A stretch of 64,000 bases of DNA. Source: Anabaena cylindrica PCC 7122. Its GTDB lineage: Bacteria; Cyanobacteriota; Cyanobacteriia; Cyanobacteriales; Nostocaceae. The notes beneath the pieces are model-generated. The model saw only the letters and a program-made list of their open reading frames with translations, did not search any database and had not been told where the DNA came from. A program made the translations under genes and the position numbers. Shown here piece by piece: positions 17,082 through 25,464 of this stretch (position 1 is its first letter; every line of letters begins with the position of its first letter). The stretch is from the NCBI RefSeq assembly GCF_000317695.1, contig NC_019771.1, positions 5,074,001-5,138,000 on the forward strand, written 5' to 3'.

Positions 17082-18164
17082 ATGACTACAGCCATTCAAC
17101 AGCGCGAAAGCGCCAATGTCTGGGATAGATTCTGCGAATGGATCACCAGCACTGAAAATCGCATCTACATCGGTTGGTTCGGAGTCTTAATGATTCCTAC
17201 TCTACTATCTGCGATCGCTTGCTTCGTAATTGCATTTATCGCTGCTCCCCCCGTAGACATCGACGGTATCCGCGAACCAGTAGCAGGTTCTTTACTTTAC
17301 GGAAACAACATCATCTCCGGTGCAGTTGTTCCTTCCTCTAATGCGATCGGTTTACACTTCTACCCAATTTGGGAAGCAGCATCCTTAGATGAGTGGTTGT
17401 ACAACGGCGGTCCTTACCAATTGGTAATTTTCCACTTCTTAATCGGCGTAGCTTGCTACCTCGGTCGTGAATGGGAACTTTCTTACCGCTTAGGTATGCG
17501 TCCTTGGATTTGCGTAGCCTTCTCTGCACCAGTAGCAGCAGCAACCGCAGTATTCCTAATCTACCCAATCGGTCAAGGTTCATTCTCTGATGGTATGCCT
17601 TTGGGTATCTCTGGAACATTCAACTTCATGATCGTGTTCCAAGCTGAACACAACATCTTGATGCACCCCTTCCATATGTTGGGAGTAGCTGGTGTATTCG
17701 GTGGTTCCTTGTTCTCTGCAATGCACGGTTCTTTGGTTACATCTTCTTTAGTTCGGGAAACAACCGAAACCGAATCACAAAACTACGGTTACAAGTTCGG
17801 TCAAGAAGAAGAAACCTACAACATCGTTGCAGCACACGGTTACTTCGGTCGCTTGATTTTCCAATACGCTTCCTTCAACAACAGCCGTTCACTTCACTTC
17901 TTCCTCGCTGCTTGGCCTGTAATCGGTATCTGGTTCACCGCTTTGGGTGTCAGCACAATGGCTTTCAACTTGAACGGTTTCAACTTCAACCAATCCATCA
18001 TTGATTCTCAAGGTCGTGTGATTGGTACATGGGCTGATGTAATCAACCGCGCTAACTTGGGTATGGAAGTGATGCACGAACGTAATGCTCACAACTTCCC
18101 CTTAGACTTGGCTGCTGGTGATGTTGCTCCTGTTGCTTTAACTGCTCCTGCAATCAACGGTTAA
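17082..18164 (+). CDS. psbA: Photosystem II D1 protein PsbA, high-light (Glu130) form
   Basis: Reaction-centre core subunit of photosystem II, 360 residues, five transmembrane helices. All key ligands are present: Tyr161 (TyrZ), Asp170, Glu189, His190, and His198 for P680. C-terminal processing would cut after Ala344, removing the 16-residue tail AGDVAPVALTAPAING. Residue 130 is Glu (YLGRE), as in high-light/stress-induced D1 isoforms, rather than the Gln of low-light D1. It is not a rogue or chlorophyll f-synthase D1. Codon use is typical of a highly expressed gene (many C-ending codons). Confidence 0.99.
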   Translation: MTTAIQQRESANVWDRFCEWITSTENRIYIGWFGVLMIPTLLSAIACFVIAFIAAPPVDIDGIREPVAGSLLYGNNIISGAVVPSSNAIGLHFYPIWEAASLDEWLYNGGPYQLVIFHFLIGVACYLGREWELSYRLGMRPWICVAFSAPVAAATAVFLIYPIGQGSFSDGMPLGISGTFNFMIVFQAEHNILMHPFHMLGVAGVFGGSLFSAMHGSLVTSSLVRETTETESQNYGYKFGQEEETYNIVAAHGYFGRLIFQYASFNNSRSLHFFLAAWPVIGIWFTALGVSTMAFNLNGFNFNQSIIDSQGRVIGTWADVINRANLGMEVMHERNAHNFPLDLAAGDVAPVALTAPAING

Positions 18165-18188
18165 TATTTCAAGCTTAGTTAAATAAGA

Positions 18189-18217
18189 AACGCTCTTCTC
18201 ACGGGGAGCGTTTTTTT
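18189..18217 (+). terminator. psbA rho-independent terminator
   Basis: AACGCTC (18189-18195) pairs with GAGCGTT (18206-18212) around a 10-nt loop, followed by a run of T to 18217. It lies 25 bp after the psbA stop. Confidence 0.88.
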
Positions 18218-18229
18218 GTTTTTAACTTA

Positions 18230-18272
18230 TTGTCTGAATCAGGATGTTCAGGATTTAAGGATTTTTAGGATT
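18230..18272 (+). repeat. 42-nt dispersed repeat, copy 1
   Basis: First of five copies of a dispersed repeat (TGTCTGAATCAGGAT..., then CAGGATTTAAGGATTT and AGGATT). Other copies lie at 19178-19220, 19852-19893, 20136-20175 (inverted) and 22796-22837 (inverted). Confidence 0.75.
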
Positions 18273-18296
18273 TTAATTGTCAGAATTTGGATATCT

Positions 18297-18638
18297 TTAC
18301 ACAGGTAAACGTCCAGTGATGAACATTTTATAGCCTCCTAACATTAGCATTAATGATAGGAAAAATTGCCAGAGGCTCATAGGATTGAGGATAGCTCGAC
18401 TGCTCATAAATACAAGGATAATCCCAAGAACTACGGGTATCCAGCCTAGCTCTTTCATGCCTCTGGGGAAGAATATCAATATCATTACTCCTATTGTTAG
18501 TGCAAGTATGGATGTGTCTGCTGCTATACCCCGCCACCAGTAAGGATAAACGTTGGTTGTGAAGATGATATTTTGTCCAACCAAGTAAATGCCTAATATC
18601 AACAAACCGAAGCCGAATATTCTCAGTAAAAAGCCCAT
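18297..18638 (-). CDS. Small integral membrane protein, function unknown
   Basis: A 113-residue hydrophobic protein with four likely transmembrane segments: about residues 2-26 (GFLLRIFGFGLLILG), 37-56, 62-82 and 90-108. The start is placed at the ATG at 18638 (MGFLLRIFG). The frame stays open a further 39 codons upstream, but that DNA is the antisense of an insertion-sequence remnant (18653-18760), so it is not original coding sequence. No family was recognised. It lies downstream of and convergent with psbA. Confidence 0.6.
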   Translation of the reverse strand: MGFLLRIFGFGLLILGIYLVGQNIIFTTNVYPYWWRGIAADTSILALTIGVMILIFFPRGMKELGWIPVVLGIILVFMSSRAILNPMSLWQFFLSLMLMLGGYKMFITGRLPV

Positions 18639-18652
18639 GTTATGCCTGCGCG

Positions 18653-18760
18653 AAGTATGAGTGGTTAAAAACATTTTTAGAACTACCAAATGGCATTCCA
18701 TCTCATGATACTTTTGTACGAGTATTTGCACAATTGAAGAAGGCAGAAGGTTCAATTTAG
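18653..18760 (+). pseudogene. Remnant of an ISAs1-type transposase
   Basis: One plus-strand frame reads KYEWLKTFLELPNGIPSHDT and then FVRVFAQL before a TAG at 18758. This is the conserved N-terminal segment of ISAs1-family (H-repeat-associated) DDE transposases. The frame has no start upstream and no catalytic part downstream, although 18820-18940 may hold further decayed bits (a WEEFFAFRLKPLLDKD-like reading). Only a fossil remains, between a small membrane protein gene and a hypothetical gene. No inverted repeats were found. Confidence 0.7.
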
Positions 18761-18978
18761 AAGGGGATTCAAACCCCTAAATTTGGTGGGGGTATTCAAC
18801 CCTTGTCTCACGACACGGTGTAGAGACATGGGAAGAATTTTTCGCTTTCCGTCTCAAACCATTACTAGATAAAGATTCCGACCGATGGCTATTGGTTCAG
18901 TGGTGCAGCGCAGGAATTGTTTCAGTCAAGAATGTGGCTTGATTTTGTATAATTAGTGCGATCGCTTTAAGTTCAATT

Positions 18979-19176
18979 ATGAACAGCGTGATGAGCCTTC
19001 TATTCAAGTTGTTTGTCGTTTTTGGGTGGAAGCAGGTTGACATCCACCACTATCAAATCCTCGTCAAGAATAAAAATCAATTTCCTTGGATATTGACTCC
19101 GACAGAACATGAAAGACGACAAAAGGAAAGATTGATAGAACAGTTAAGGTTGTTGGGTGTAGAACCTGATATTTAA
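18979..19176 (+). CDS. Hypothetical small protein
   Basis: A 65-residue frame, MNSVMSLLFKLFVVFGWKQV..., with a short hydrophobic N-terminus and a charged C-terminal helix (HERRQKERLIEQLRLLGVEP). No family was recognised. It follows an IS remnant and precedes a copy of the dispersed repeat, so it may be spurious or a remnant. No strong ribosome binding site. Confidence 0.35.
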   Translation: MNSVMSLLFKLFVVFGWKQVDIHHYQILVKNKNQFPWILTPTEHERRQKERLIEQLRLLGVEPDI

Positions 19177-19177
19177 T

Positions 19178-19220
19178 TTGTCAGAATCAGGATGTCCAGG
19201 ATTTAAGGATTTTCAGGATT
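19178..19220 (+). repeat. 42-nt dispersed repeat, copy 2
   Basis: Same repeat as 18230-18272 (TTGTCAGAATCAGGATGTCC, then AGGATTTAAGGATTTTCAGGATT). It ends 10 bp before the 3' end of the Uma2 gene. Confidence 0.75.
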
Positions 19221-19230
19221 TTTGTCTTAT

Positions 19231-19806
19231 TTAGACAATTGGTAGCATTTCAGATACTACAATTTCTAAATCAGGAAAATCTAAAGGAGATATTTTTTGC
19301 TGTTCTGTGATAATTTCTTGATTTTGATAACCTTCTGTTGTGGGATTTCTAAATACAATTAATTCGCGTTTCACTACATCTAATACCCAATAGTCTTTAA
19401 TTCCTGCTTGAGAATAAGCTTTAGCTTTGATTTCTGTATATAGTTTTAAACTGCTATCTGCAACTTCAATAATGAAATAAATTTCTGCTGGTGTAGGATG
19501 ATGATCTGCATAGTCTAGCGGATCTATTTTCACTAGAGCAATATCTGGTTCTGGTTCAGACCTTTCATTTAATTTTACAGGGTCTTGAACAGCTATCCAA
19601 GCATGATTTCCTAAAAGATTTTGTAATAATTTATTTGTTCTTCCTACTGCTGAACTGTGGGCTGTTCCTTTAGCAACCATCCAAATTATTTTCCCTTCTA
19701 ATAATTCTACTCGTTCACTTGGTTCAAATATTCCTACTTCAGCCATTCTGTGGTATTCATCAACAGTCCACAGCCGCAATTGTAAGGGTGATTCTGTGGT
19801 TTGCAT
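19231..19806 (-). CDS. Uma2 family endonuclease (DUF820)
   Basis: A 191-residue PD-(D/E)XK-fold protein of the Uma2/DUF820 family, greatly expanded in cyanobacteria; biological role unsettled. Visible motifs are TVDEYHRMAEVGIF at the N-terminus, ERVELLEGKII (Glu), EPDIALV (catalytic Asp), FIIEVADSS (Glu) and the Lys in KAKAYSQAGIKDYWV. Both flanks are intergenic repeats, the usual setting for these mobile-looking genes. No partner gene. Confidence 0.87.
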   Translation of the reverse strand: MQTTESPLQLRLWTVDEYHRMAEVGIFEPSERVELLEGKIIWMVAKGTAHSSAVGRTNKLLQNLLGNHAWIAVQDPVKLNERSEPEPDIALVKIDPLDYADHHPTPAEIYFIIEVADSSLKLYTEIKAKAYSQAGIKDYWVLDVVKRELIVFRNPTTEGYQNQEIITEQQKISPLDFPDLEIVVSEMLPIV

Positions 19807-19851
19807 AGTTAATTGGGGTAAATATTTATTTTCTATTATATTATGTTTTAT

Positions 19852-19893
19852 TTGTCTGAATCAGGATATCCAGGATTTAAGGATTTACAGGAT
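19852..19893 (+). repeat. 42-nt dispersed repeat, copy 3
   Basis: TTGTCTGAATCAGGATATCC followed by AGGATTTAAGGATTTACAGGAT. It forms an inverted pair with 20136-20175. Confidence 0.75.
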
Positions 19894-20135
19894 GTTGTTT
19901 AAAAGTATCATGTTTTGAATTTTGATTGTCCATCTTTATCTGTGTTTGTCTGCGTTTATCTGCGTTCAATTATTCTGGTATTACTGTTAGATTACTAATT
20001 TTTTTTAAACGAACCACAGAGGACACAGAGGACACAGAGAAAAAATATCAGTTGTCTTTGTGTGGGAAGGGAGTATTTTTCTCGTTTATCTAATTAATTA
20101 TCTCAGAATTGGGGGAGCTTTCATCAGAAAATAAA

Positions 20136-20175
20136 ATCCTGTAAATCCTCAAATCCTGGATATCATGATTCTGAC
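20136..20175 (-). repeat. 42-nt dispersed repeat, copy 4 (inverted)
   Basis: Inverted copy reading ATCCTGTAAATCCTCAAATC, then CTGGATATCATGATTCTGAC on the plus strand. Located just beyond the 3' end of the GUN4 gene. Confidence 0.75.
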
Positions 20176-20195
20176 TTAATAATTTTCTATAATCT

Positions 20196-21398
20196 TTAAA
20201 TGTTACATTTTACAAGTCTCGACGCGACAGAAGACACCCCACCCCAACCCCACCCCACCTTCATAAACCATTGTACAAAAACCACACCAACAGGGAGGTA
20301 GCCTTCTGGTACTTTATAAGTTCTAAAATTCCTAAATAATTGAATATCTGATAACCAGTAGCCTTCTTTTCTCCATCCTACTTTTTCCCCGAACTTTCTC
20401 CAGATTTCTGAATCGTACTCTCTCGTTCCTCCTAAACTTCGATAAAGTTGTGTCTGCACAGAAAACCCAAATTTATCATCACTGTATGTTACCCACAACT
20501 GGTCAATGGTGTGAAGGTCTTCACAAGGAAAATTATCAATACTATGAATATTTAACCAACCTTCTTTTTCCCGTTTCGCAAACGCTAACATTAGCCTTGT
20601 TGTTTCCTCATCTGCTTCTTTCCATTTTCCAGCTTTGAGTAAGTCAGTCAGTCTTCTGTAGTCCATTCCTACAGATGATTTTAATTGTACATCTTGGTTT
20701 ACAGGTTCTGGTGTGAGTATAATTTGCGGTTGTCTTTCCTCTACTAAAAAAAGTTTACAAGTCTCGACGCGAGAGAAGATACCAACTAAAATACCCCAAC
20801 CACCGCCTACACCTACCACCCAAAAGCGACTCAAAGGTAAATGAAATTCTGGTACTTTTTTATCAAACGTAATATCTTTGTAAGATAACCAGTATCCTCC
20901 TTTTCTCCAGCCTACAGTTTCACCAAAGACATCCCAAATTTTGTCGTCGTACTGTCTAGTTCCACCAAGATTTTGATAAATACGCTTCTGAACAGAGAAA
21001 CCAAAACGCCCATTACTGTAATTTACCCACAATTTATCAATAGTAGCGAGGTCTTCACAGGGGAAATTATCAATGCTGTTAAAATCTAGCCAACCTTGAT
21101 TTTCCCTTTTTGCAACCGCTAACATGACTCGCGTTGTTTCTTCATCAGCTTCTTTCCATTTCCCTGCTGCGAGTAAGTCACGAAGACGGGTATAATTCAT
21201 ACCTACTGTTGATTTTAGATCAACATTATTTACTTCTAATGATTTATTGTTTGAATTAAAAATAAATTGATAATATTCATCATCATCCTCAAAATTATCT
21301 TCAAAATATTTTGATTGAACATATTGGATATAGTTAATAGTGCGTCTATAACTAAATTCCTTATTTAGTCTTTTATATAGATTAGCAGCCAAATTCAA
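20196..21398 (-). CDS. Tandem GUN4-domain protein (3' part of an interrupted gene)
   Basis: A 400-residue frame with two GUN4 domains, at about residues 61-213 and 239-400. Each opens with the LKSxVGMxYxRLxDLLxAGKWKEADEET signature and has WLxxxSIDNFPCEDL and FGFSVQ motifs. GUN4 domains bind tetrapyrroles and in Gun4 itself activate Mg-chelatase; in multi-domain proteins they are presumed sensors. The usable start is a TTG at 21398. The same frame stays open upstream for 52 codons to a TAA at 21557-21555 that separates it from the nuclease-TPR frame, and those codons continue the TPR pattern. The two frames are therefore most likely one 815-residue gene with a nonsense mutation. Confidence 0.75.
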   Translation of the reverse strand: MNLAANLYKRLNKEFSYRRTINYIQYVQSKYFEDNFEDDDEYYQFIFNSNNKSLEVNNVDLKSTVGMNYTRLRDLLAAGKWKEADEETTRVMLAVAKRENQGWLDFNSIDNFPCEDLATIDKLWVNYSNGRFGFSVQKRIYQNLGGTRQYDDKIWDVFGETVGWRKGGYWLSYKDITFDKKVPEFHLPLSRFWVVGVGGGWGILVGIFSRVETCKLFLVEERQPQIILTPEPVNQDVQLKSSVGMDYRRLTDLLKAGKWKEADEETTRLMLAFAKREKEGWLNIHSIDNFPCEDLHTIDQLWVTYSDDKFGFSVQTQLYRSLGGTREYDSEIWRKFGEKVGWRKEGYWLSDIQLFRNFRTYKVPEGYLPVGVVFVQWFMKVGWGWGGVSSVASRLVKCNI

Positions 21399-21554
21399 AT
21401 GTTCAAGTGCATTTTTATTATTTCCTATTTCGCTATAGTAATTTCCTCGATAGTAGTAGTTTTCGGCAAGGTATGTATAAATATTTAAGGCATAGTCAGG
21501 ATGAATTTTTAATAGTTTATTAAAATCCTCAAATGCACCTACTATATCTCCTAT

Positions 21555-22643
21555 TTAAAAACGAACTTTTCCTCTAACATAGTATGCTTTATGAAATTCA
21601 GGATTAATATTTAATGATTGATTCAAATAATTGATTGTTATTTCATGTATATATATATAAATATAACCCCCGTCTATTTCATCAAGGTTATAGTAGGTAA
21701 TTGCTAAATTAAAATAGACTACATCCTCTTTAGGATTAATTTTTCGTGCTTCCTCATAATCATTAATGGCATAGTCTATATAACCCAATTCATAGTAAAT
21801 AATTCCTCTGTTATTATAAGAACAAGCATCTTTAGGATTAATATATATTGCTTGACTATAATCATTTATAGCATCCCGAAAGTTTCCCAATTGATGATGA
21901 GTTTCTGCTCGTTTGAAATATATTTCAGCATTTTTGGGATTTAGTTGTAACGCTTGACTATAATTAGTAATAGCACCTTGATAATCAAGATTATCAATAC
22001 ATTCATCACCTAAACTGATATATTTGTCAGCATCATAATATGCTAAACCCTCTAAATACCCACGTAAACTACCAGAATAAAGTAATTCATCTATTCCGAC
22101 TAAAGTTTTATCACCAATTGATTTAATTATATTAGTTGGTAAAAACCCAGCTATAATAAGACCATATTCTTTTTCTGTTTCACTAAATTCCTCTTGACAT
22201 AAAATACAAACTAAAACAGCATTTTTTTCAATTTCTTCTCTATCAATTGTCCATTGAACTTTATCAAAATATCCATAACGGGTTTTAACCTGAACACCAA
22301 TTGATGAATCAGAAGTTAAAGTAAAATCAATTTTTCCATCTCCACCAATGCGTTTTTCATAATCAATTTCAGTTACTAAATCACCTAAACGACTTTTAAC
22401 AACTTCCTCACCCAGCTTTCCCTTCATATTATTGGTAACAACATTACGAATAGGAGTTGAAGAGGTATGTCTATATTTTTCAGCCATCTCCCAACAAAAA
22501 TCCCGTAATTGCTTTAACCTCTCTCCAGAGATAACTGTCAACTCACTATGCTGGCCTTCCTTCTCACAATGGAGTAAGTCACCAGATTTCAGTCTTTGAA
22601 TAAAATCAGTCTGCTGTGCTTTTAGTATTGTTGTCCAGTCCAT
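21555..22643 (-). CDS. DUF4365-like nuclease domain plus TPR repeats (5' part of an interrupted gene)
   Basis: A 362-residue frame. Residues about 75-150 look like a PD-(D/E)XK nuclease of the DUF4365/Mrr-like type: Glu80 in GKLGEEVV, Asp106 in GGDGKIDFTL and Gln118-Val-Lys120 in GVQVKTRYG. Residues about 210 to the end are TPR repeats (AITNYSQALQLNPKNAEIYF, then AINDYSQAIYINPKDA). The frame ends at TAA in RGKVRF*, after which the TPR pattern continues in frame into the GUN4 part. An AT dinucleotide run encodes YIYIYIHE inside a TPR. The fusion suggests a sensor-effector, possibly defence-related, protein; that is inference. Confidence 0.7.
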   Translation of the reverse strand: MDWTTILKAQQTDFIQRLKSGDLLHCEKEGQHSELTVISGERLKQLRDFCWEMAEKYRHTSSTPIRNVVTNNMKGKLGEEVVKSRLGDLVTEIDYEKRIGGDGKIDFTLTSDSSIGVQVKTRYGYFDKVQWTIDREEIEKNAVLVCILCQEEFSETEKEYGLIIAGFLPTNIIKSIGDKTLVGIDELLYSGSLRGYLEGLAYYDADKYISLGDECIDNLDYQGAITNYSQALQLNPKNAEIYFKRAETHHQLGNFRDAINDYSQAIYINPKDACSYNNRGIIYYELGYIDYAINDYEEARKINPKEDVVYFNLAITYYNLDEIDGGYIYIYIHEITINYLNQSLNINPEFHKAYYVRGKVRF

Positions 22644-22795
22644 TGCTCAAAATTCGCCTTTATCTGACAAGGAGTATTTATTCTAGTATTCCCTATCAAG
22701 CAGCAAAAAGCACTAATCTAGATCACATTGCAGTGTTTTTAGCCTAACCGAAAAGTATTGAATCCTCAAGCCCTAAAAACACAAATCAAACAAAC

Positions 22796-22837
22796 ATCCT
22801 GTAAATCCTTAAATCCTGGAAATCCTGATTCAGACAA
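22796..22837 (-). repeat. 42-nt dispersed repeat, copy 5 (inverted)
   Basis: CATCCTGTAAATCCTTAAAT, then CCTGGAAATCCTGATTCAGAC on the plus strand. It lies directly upstream of the truncated DUF4351 frame, near where that gene lost its 5' part. Confidence 0.75.
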
Positions 22838-22870
22838 TTTAATTTTACACCCCTATGAGTTGTAATTAGA

Positions 22871-23326
22871 ATGTGGGAAGAAGAACCAGAATTATTTTTG
22901 CATAATCTGGCATTATTACCATTAGCACCATTAACTCGGACAAATTCACCTCAAGGTTTATTATCCCAAATTGCCAATAATGTTGCTAAAATTGCAGATA
23001 GGGAGACTAAACAGGATATTGCAGCTTACACAGAGATTTTAGCTGGTTTGCGGTTTGAAAAAGATTTTATTCGTCAATTATTGAGTGAGGATCTTATGCA
23101 AGAATCAGTAATTTATCAGGACATTTTACAGAAGGGAGAAGGAAAAGAAGCAGTTAAATTTTGTCTGATGTTACTTAATCAACGTTTTGGAAAACTTGAT
23201 TCCGAAATAATTGAAAGAGTTAAAATCCTACCTGTGGAACAGTTAGAAAATTTAGGTGCAGCGTTGTTTAATATCTCTGAAGTTGCGGATTTAGTAAATT
23301 GGTTAAACCAAGAAGAACATTATTAA
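22871..23326 (+). CDS. C-terminal fragment of an Rpn/DUF4351 family protein
   Basis: A 151-residue frame corresponding to the C-terminal half of cyanobacterial Rpn-family putative nucleases. It begins in MWEEEPELFLHNLALLPLAPL, which is internal in full-length proteins, and ends with a DUF4351 domain (LLNQRFGKLDSEIIERV...LPVEQLENLGAALF...ADLVNWL). The nuclease domain is absent upstream, where a dispersed repeat sits instead. The fragment may be expressed but should lack catalytic activity. Confidence 0.65.
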   Translation: MWEEEPELFLHNLALLPLAPLTRTNSPQGLLSQIANNVAKIADRETKQDIAAYTEILAGLRFEKDFIRQLLSEDLMQESVIYQDILQKGEGKEAVKFCLMLLNQRFGKLDSEIIERVKILPVEQLENLGAALFNISEVADLVNWLNQEEHY

Positions 23327-23399
23327 TAGTGATTTGACAAGTAGGGGTTTAGCAGTGCTAAACCCTTACAAATCTAGGTTTTTTGTAATTTTACGACGG

Positions 23400-24536
23400 T
23401 TAAAAATCTACTCCTCGTTTCAATTCTACACCTTGATTTGCATAGTGTTTATGACAATAAACCTCAGAGTGAATACTGGCTAAATCAAAATATGCAGGTT
23501 GATTTTGACAGCGACCGGTAATAATAACTTCTGTGTCTCTTGGTTTACGCAATAACGCTTGCACAATGGGATCAACAGGGAGTAATTCTAAATCAACAGT
23601 GGGATTGAGTTCATCGAGAATGATGGTTTTATAGATTCCAGATGCGATCGCAGTTTTGGCAATTTCCCAACCCCTCTCAGCTTCCACATAGTCTAATTCT
23701 TGCCGCGAATTACGCCACACGATCGCATCCCGTCCACAGCGTAAATGATCCACCACTTCAGGATAGGATTGCTGCAAAGCCGCGATCGCTGCATCTTCAG
23801 TATAACCACTACCACCTTTCAACCACTGCATAATTAACACGCGAGTAGAACCAGGATGATTGATTCCTCTACCAATCGCTTGTAAAGCCTTACCCAAAGC
23901 ACTAGTTGATTTACCCTTACCTGCACCAGTATAAATTTCTATACCCTCAATGAACAGCGCTGCTGCTGTCGGGTGGTGATGGGGTTTCATTTCTGAATGC
24001 AAATCTGCAATATCTAGTAACTGTTGCGGTGCAGCACGTCCGGTAGCGATGATTTCCAATTCTTGGGGTTTAGACTTTAATGTTTTTACCACCTCATCTA
24101 CTGATAGCAAACCCAAATCTAAAACCGGGTTAATTTCATCTAAAACTACAACCGAGTATAACCCTGATGCGATCGCACCCTTGGCCACATCCCAACCCCT
24201 TGCAGCTTCAGTTCTATCAAAGGGGGTAATCTCATCATGTCCAAAAAACTCAGCCCTACCCGTGCGAACCTGATCAATCAAATGGGGAAAACCACGCTGT
24301 AAAGCTGCGATCGCACCGTCCTCATCATAATCACGTTCTGGGCCTTTCAAAAACCTCAGCAGTAAGACACGATTAGAATCACTCGGTGTATTTATTCCCA
24401 AACCAATCGAGCGCAAAACCACCCCTAAAGCAGCTTGGGACTTTCCTTTTCCAAGTCCATCATAGACGTGAATTTGACCCGTAAGCCGTTCAGAACGTAC
24501 TTGTGCTGTGCGAATACCGATGCCATTTCTTGTCAT
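23400..24536 (-). CDS. Duplicated cob(I)yrinic acid a,c-diamide adenosyltransferase-like protein
   Basis: CobA/CobO/BtuR family, which adenosylates the cobalt of corrinoids. The 378 residues comprise two homologous halves, each about the length of a normal enzyme (180-200 residues). The first has the P-loop GLGKGKSQ (about residues 28-35) and the second GAGKGKST (about 203-210). Both halves repeat LKG...Y.EDGAIAALQ/YTEDAAIAALQ, ARGWDVAKGAI/ERGWEIAKTAI, VVLDEINP/IILDELNP and ATGR/ITGR. Internal duplication and fusion is the odd feature. The gene is alone on its strand. Confidence 0.85.
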   Translation of the reverse strand: MTRNGIGIRTAQVRSERLTGQIHVYDGLGKGKSQAALGVVLRSIGLGINTPSDSNRVLLLRFLKGPERDYDEDGAIAALQRGFPHLIDQVRTGRAEFFGHDEITPFDRTEAARGWDVAKGAIASGLYSVVVLDEINPVLDLGLLSVDEVVKTLKSKPQELEIIATGRAAPQQLLDIADLHSEMKPHHHPTAAALFIEGIEIYTGAGKGKSTSALGKALQAIGRGINHPGSTRVLIMQWLKGGSGYTEDAAIAALQQSYPEVVDHLRCGRDAIVWRNSRQELDYVEAERGWEIAKTAIASGIYKTIILDELNPTVDLELLPVDPIVQALLRKPRDTEVIITGRCQNQPAYFDLASIHSEVYCHKHYANQGVELKRGVDF

Positions 24537-24786
24537 CTTTGGAAAAGCTGTAACGTGGCAATCCCCTATTTTACCGAACCTTGGTTTAATTAGGTAGGAA
24601 GATTTTCTCTAAAATCTGCCCTATAGATGACACCTCAGTATACTAGTGAAGTCAATGTATTAATAATCTTAATCACAATCTACCATCATACACAGATCGC
24701 AAATGACAAGAAGAATGAGATAATTGCCCCCATCATCCGTATTATCTCAGTTATACTGTGGAGTCAACCCTTACTGTTCACCCTTT

Positions 24787-25335
24787 ATGCCAGAAGAATT
24801 ATCACTTCCCAGAATTTTGCCCGTTGGTGCAATTTTGTTTCAAACTTTATTTTTACTAATTGCCATTGCCATAGAAGGCTATGTTTTGCATAGATGGCTA
24901 AAATTTGACAAAAAAACTAGCATCTTTTATGCCATAGCTATGAACGTTTTTTCCACCGTCATTGGCTGGAATCTCTTTTTTCTGATTGAGCCAATATTAC
25001 CTTTACAAGCAAAATCAGAATTAATGAGCTATGTATTTTTTAACAAGTTCACAAATGTCAGTACGCAGAGTTATATAATCTTCATCTGTTTCATCATGTT
25101 CTTCGCTACCTTTTTGGTAAAATTTTTGTTACTAAAAACATTAATTATCGCATTAGATGAAATTGGTAAAAAAGAAGAAACACCGACTACTCAGCGAGAA
25201 AAAATCATGATCAATGAAAAATTTAAATTGCAAAATACCAATTTAGTTACCACTACATTAATAGCAAATTCAATGAGCTATACTGCCATAACTGTAGTAT
25301 TAATACTTCGCAATTTATCTCCAGTTATAAAATAA
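24787..25335 (+). CDS. fraC: Filament integrity protein FraC
   Basis: Septum-located membrane protein needed for long filaments and intercellular molecular exchange in heterocystous cyanobacteria. 182 residues from the ATG at 24787 (MPEELSLPRILPVGAILFQ). The frame is open 21 codons further upstream, but the family begins at this point. Three hydrophobic segments: about residues 9-32 (ILPVGAILFQTLFLLIAIAI), 45-70 and 93-118. It heads the fraC-fraD-fraE gene order known from Anabaena/Nostoc. Identification rests on sequence resemblance plus that context. Confidence 0.88.
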   Translation: MPEELSLPRILPVGAILFQTLFLLIAIAIEGYVLHRWLKFDKKTSIFYAIAMNVFSTVIGWNLFFLIEPILPLQAKSELMSYVFFNKFTNVSTQSYIIFICFIMFFATFLVKFLLLKTLIIALDEIGKKEETPTTQREKIMINEKFKLQNTNLVTTTLIANSMSYTAITVVLILRNLSPVIK

Positions 25336-25464
25336 CTGCCTCAAAAAAATTAATTATACACATTTTTCATTATTGCCCATTCTTTGTTATCTATGTTCAC
25401 CAACGAATTCAATTTTGTTTTCTACATAACTGCCAAAAGAATAACCTTATTAACGTAAAAAAAA

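Larger units (their letters stand above)
19807..20195. other. Repeat-filled intergenic region
   Basis: 389 bp made largely of repeats. It holds one direct and one inverted copy of the 42-nt dispersed repeat (19852-19893 and 20136-20175), so the interior could fold into a large hairpin. Between them lies an AACCACAGAGGACACAGAGG-type STRR (about 20009-20040). No gene seen. Confidence 0.65.

Noticed and set aside
17338..17619. 93-residue minus-strand frame inside psbA
   Set aside because: Shadow created by the biased codon use of psbA.
17082..18164. psbA as rogue D1 or chlorophyll f synthase
   Set aside because: Asp170, Glu189 and the C-terminal Ala344 processing site are all present, so it is a normal water-oxidising D1.
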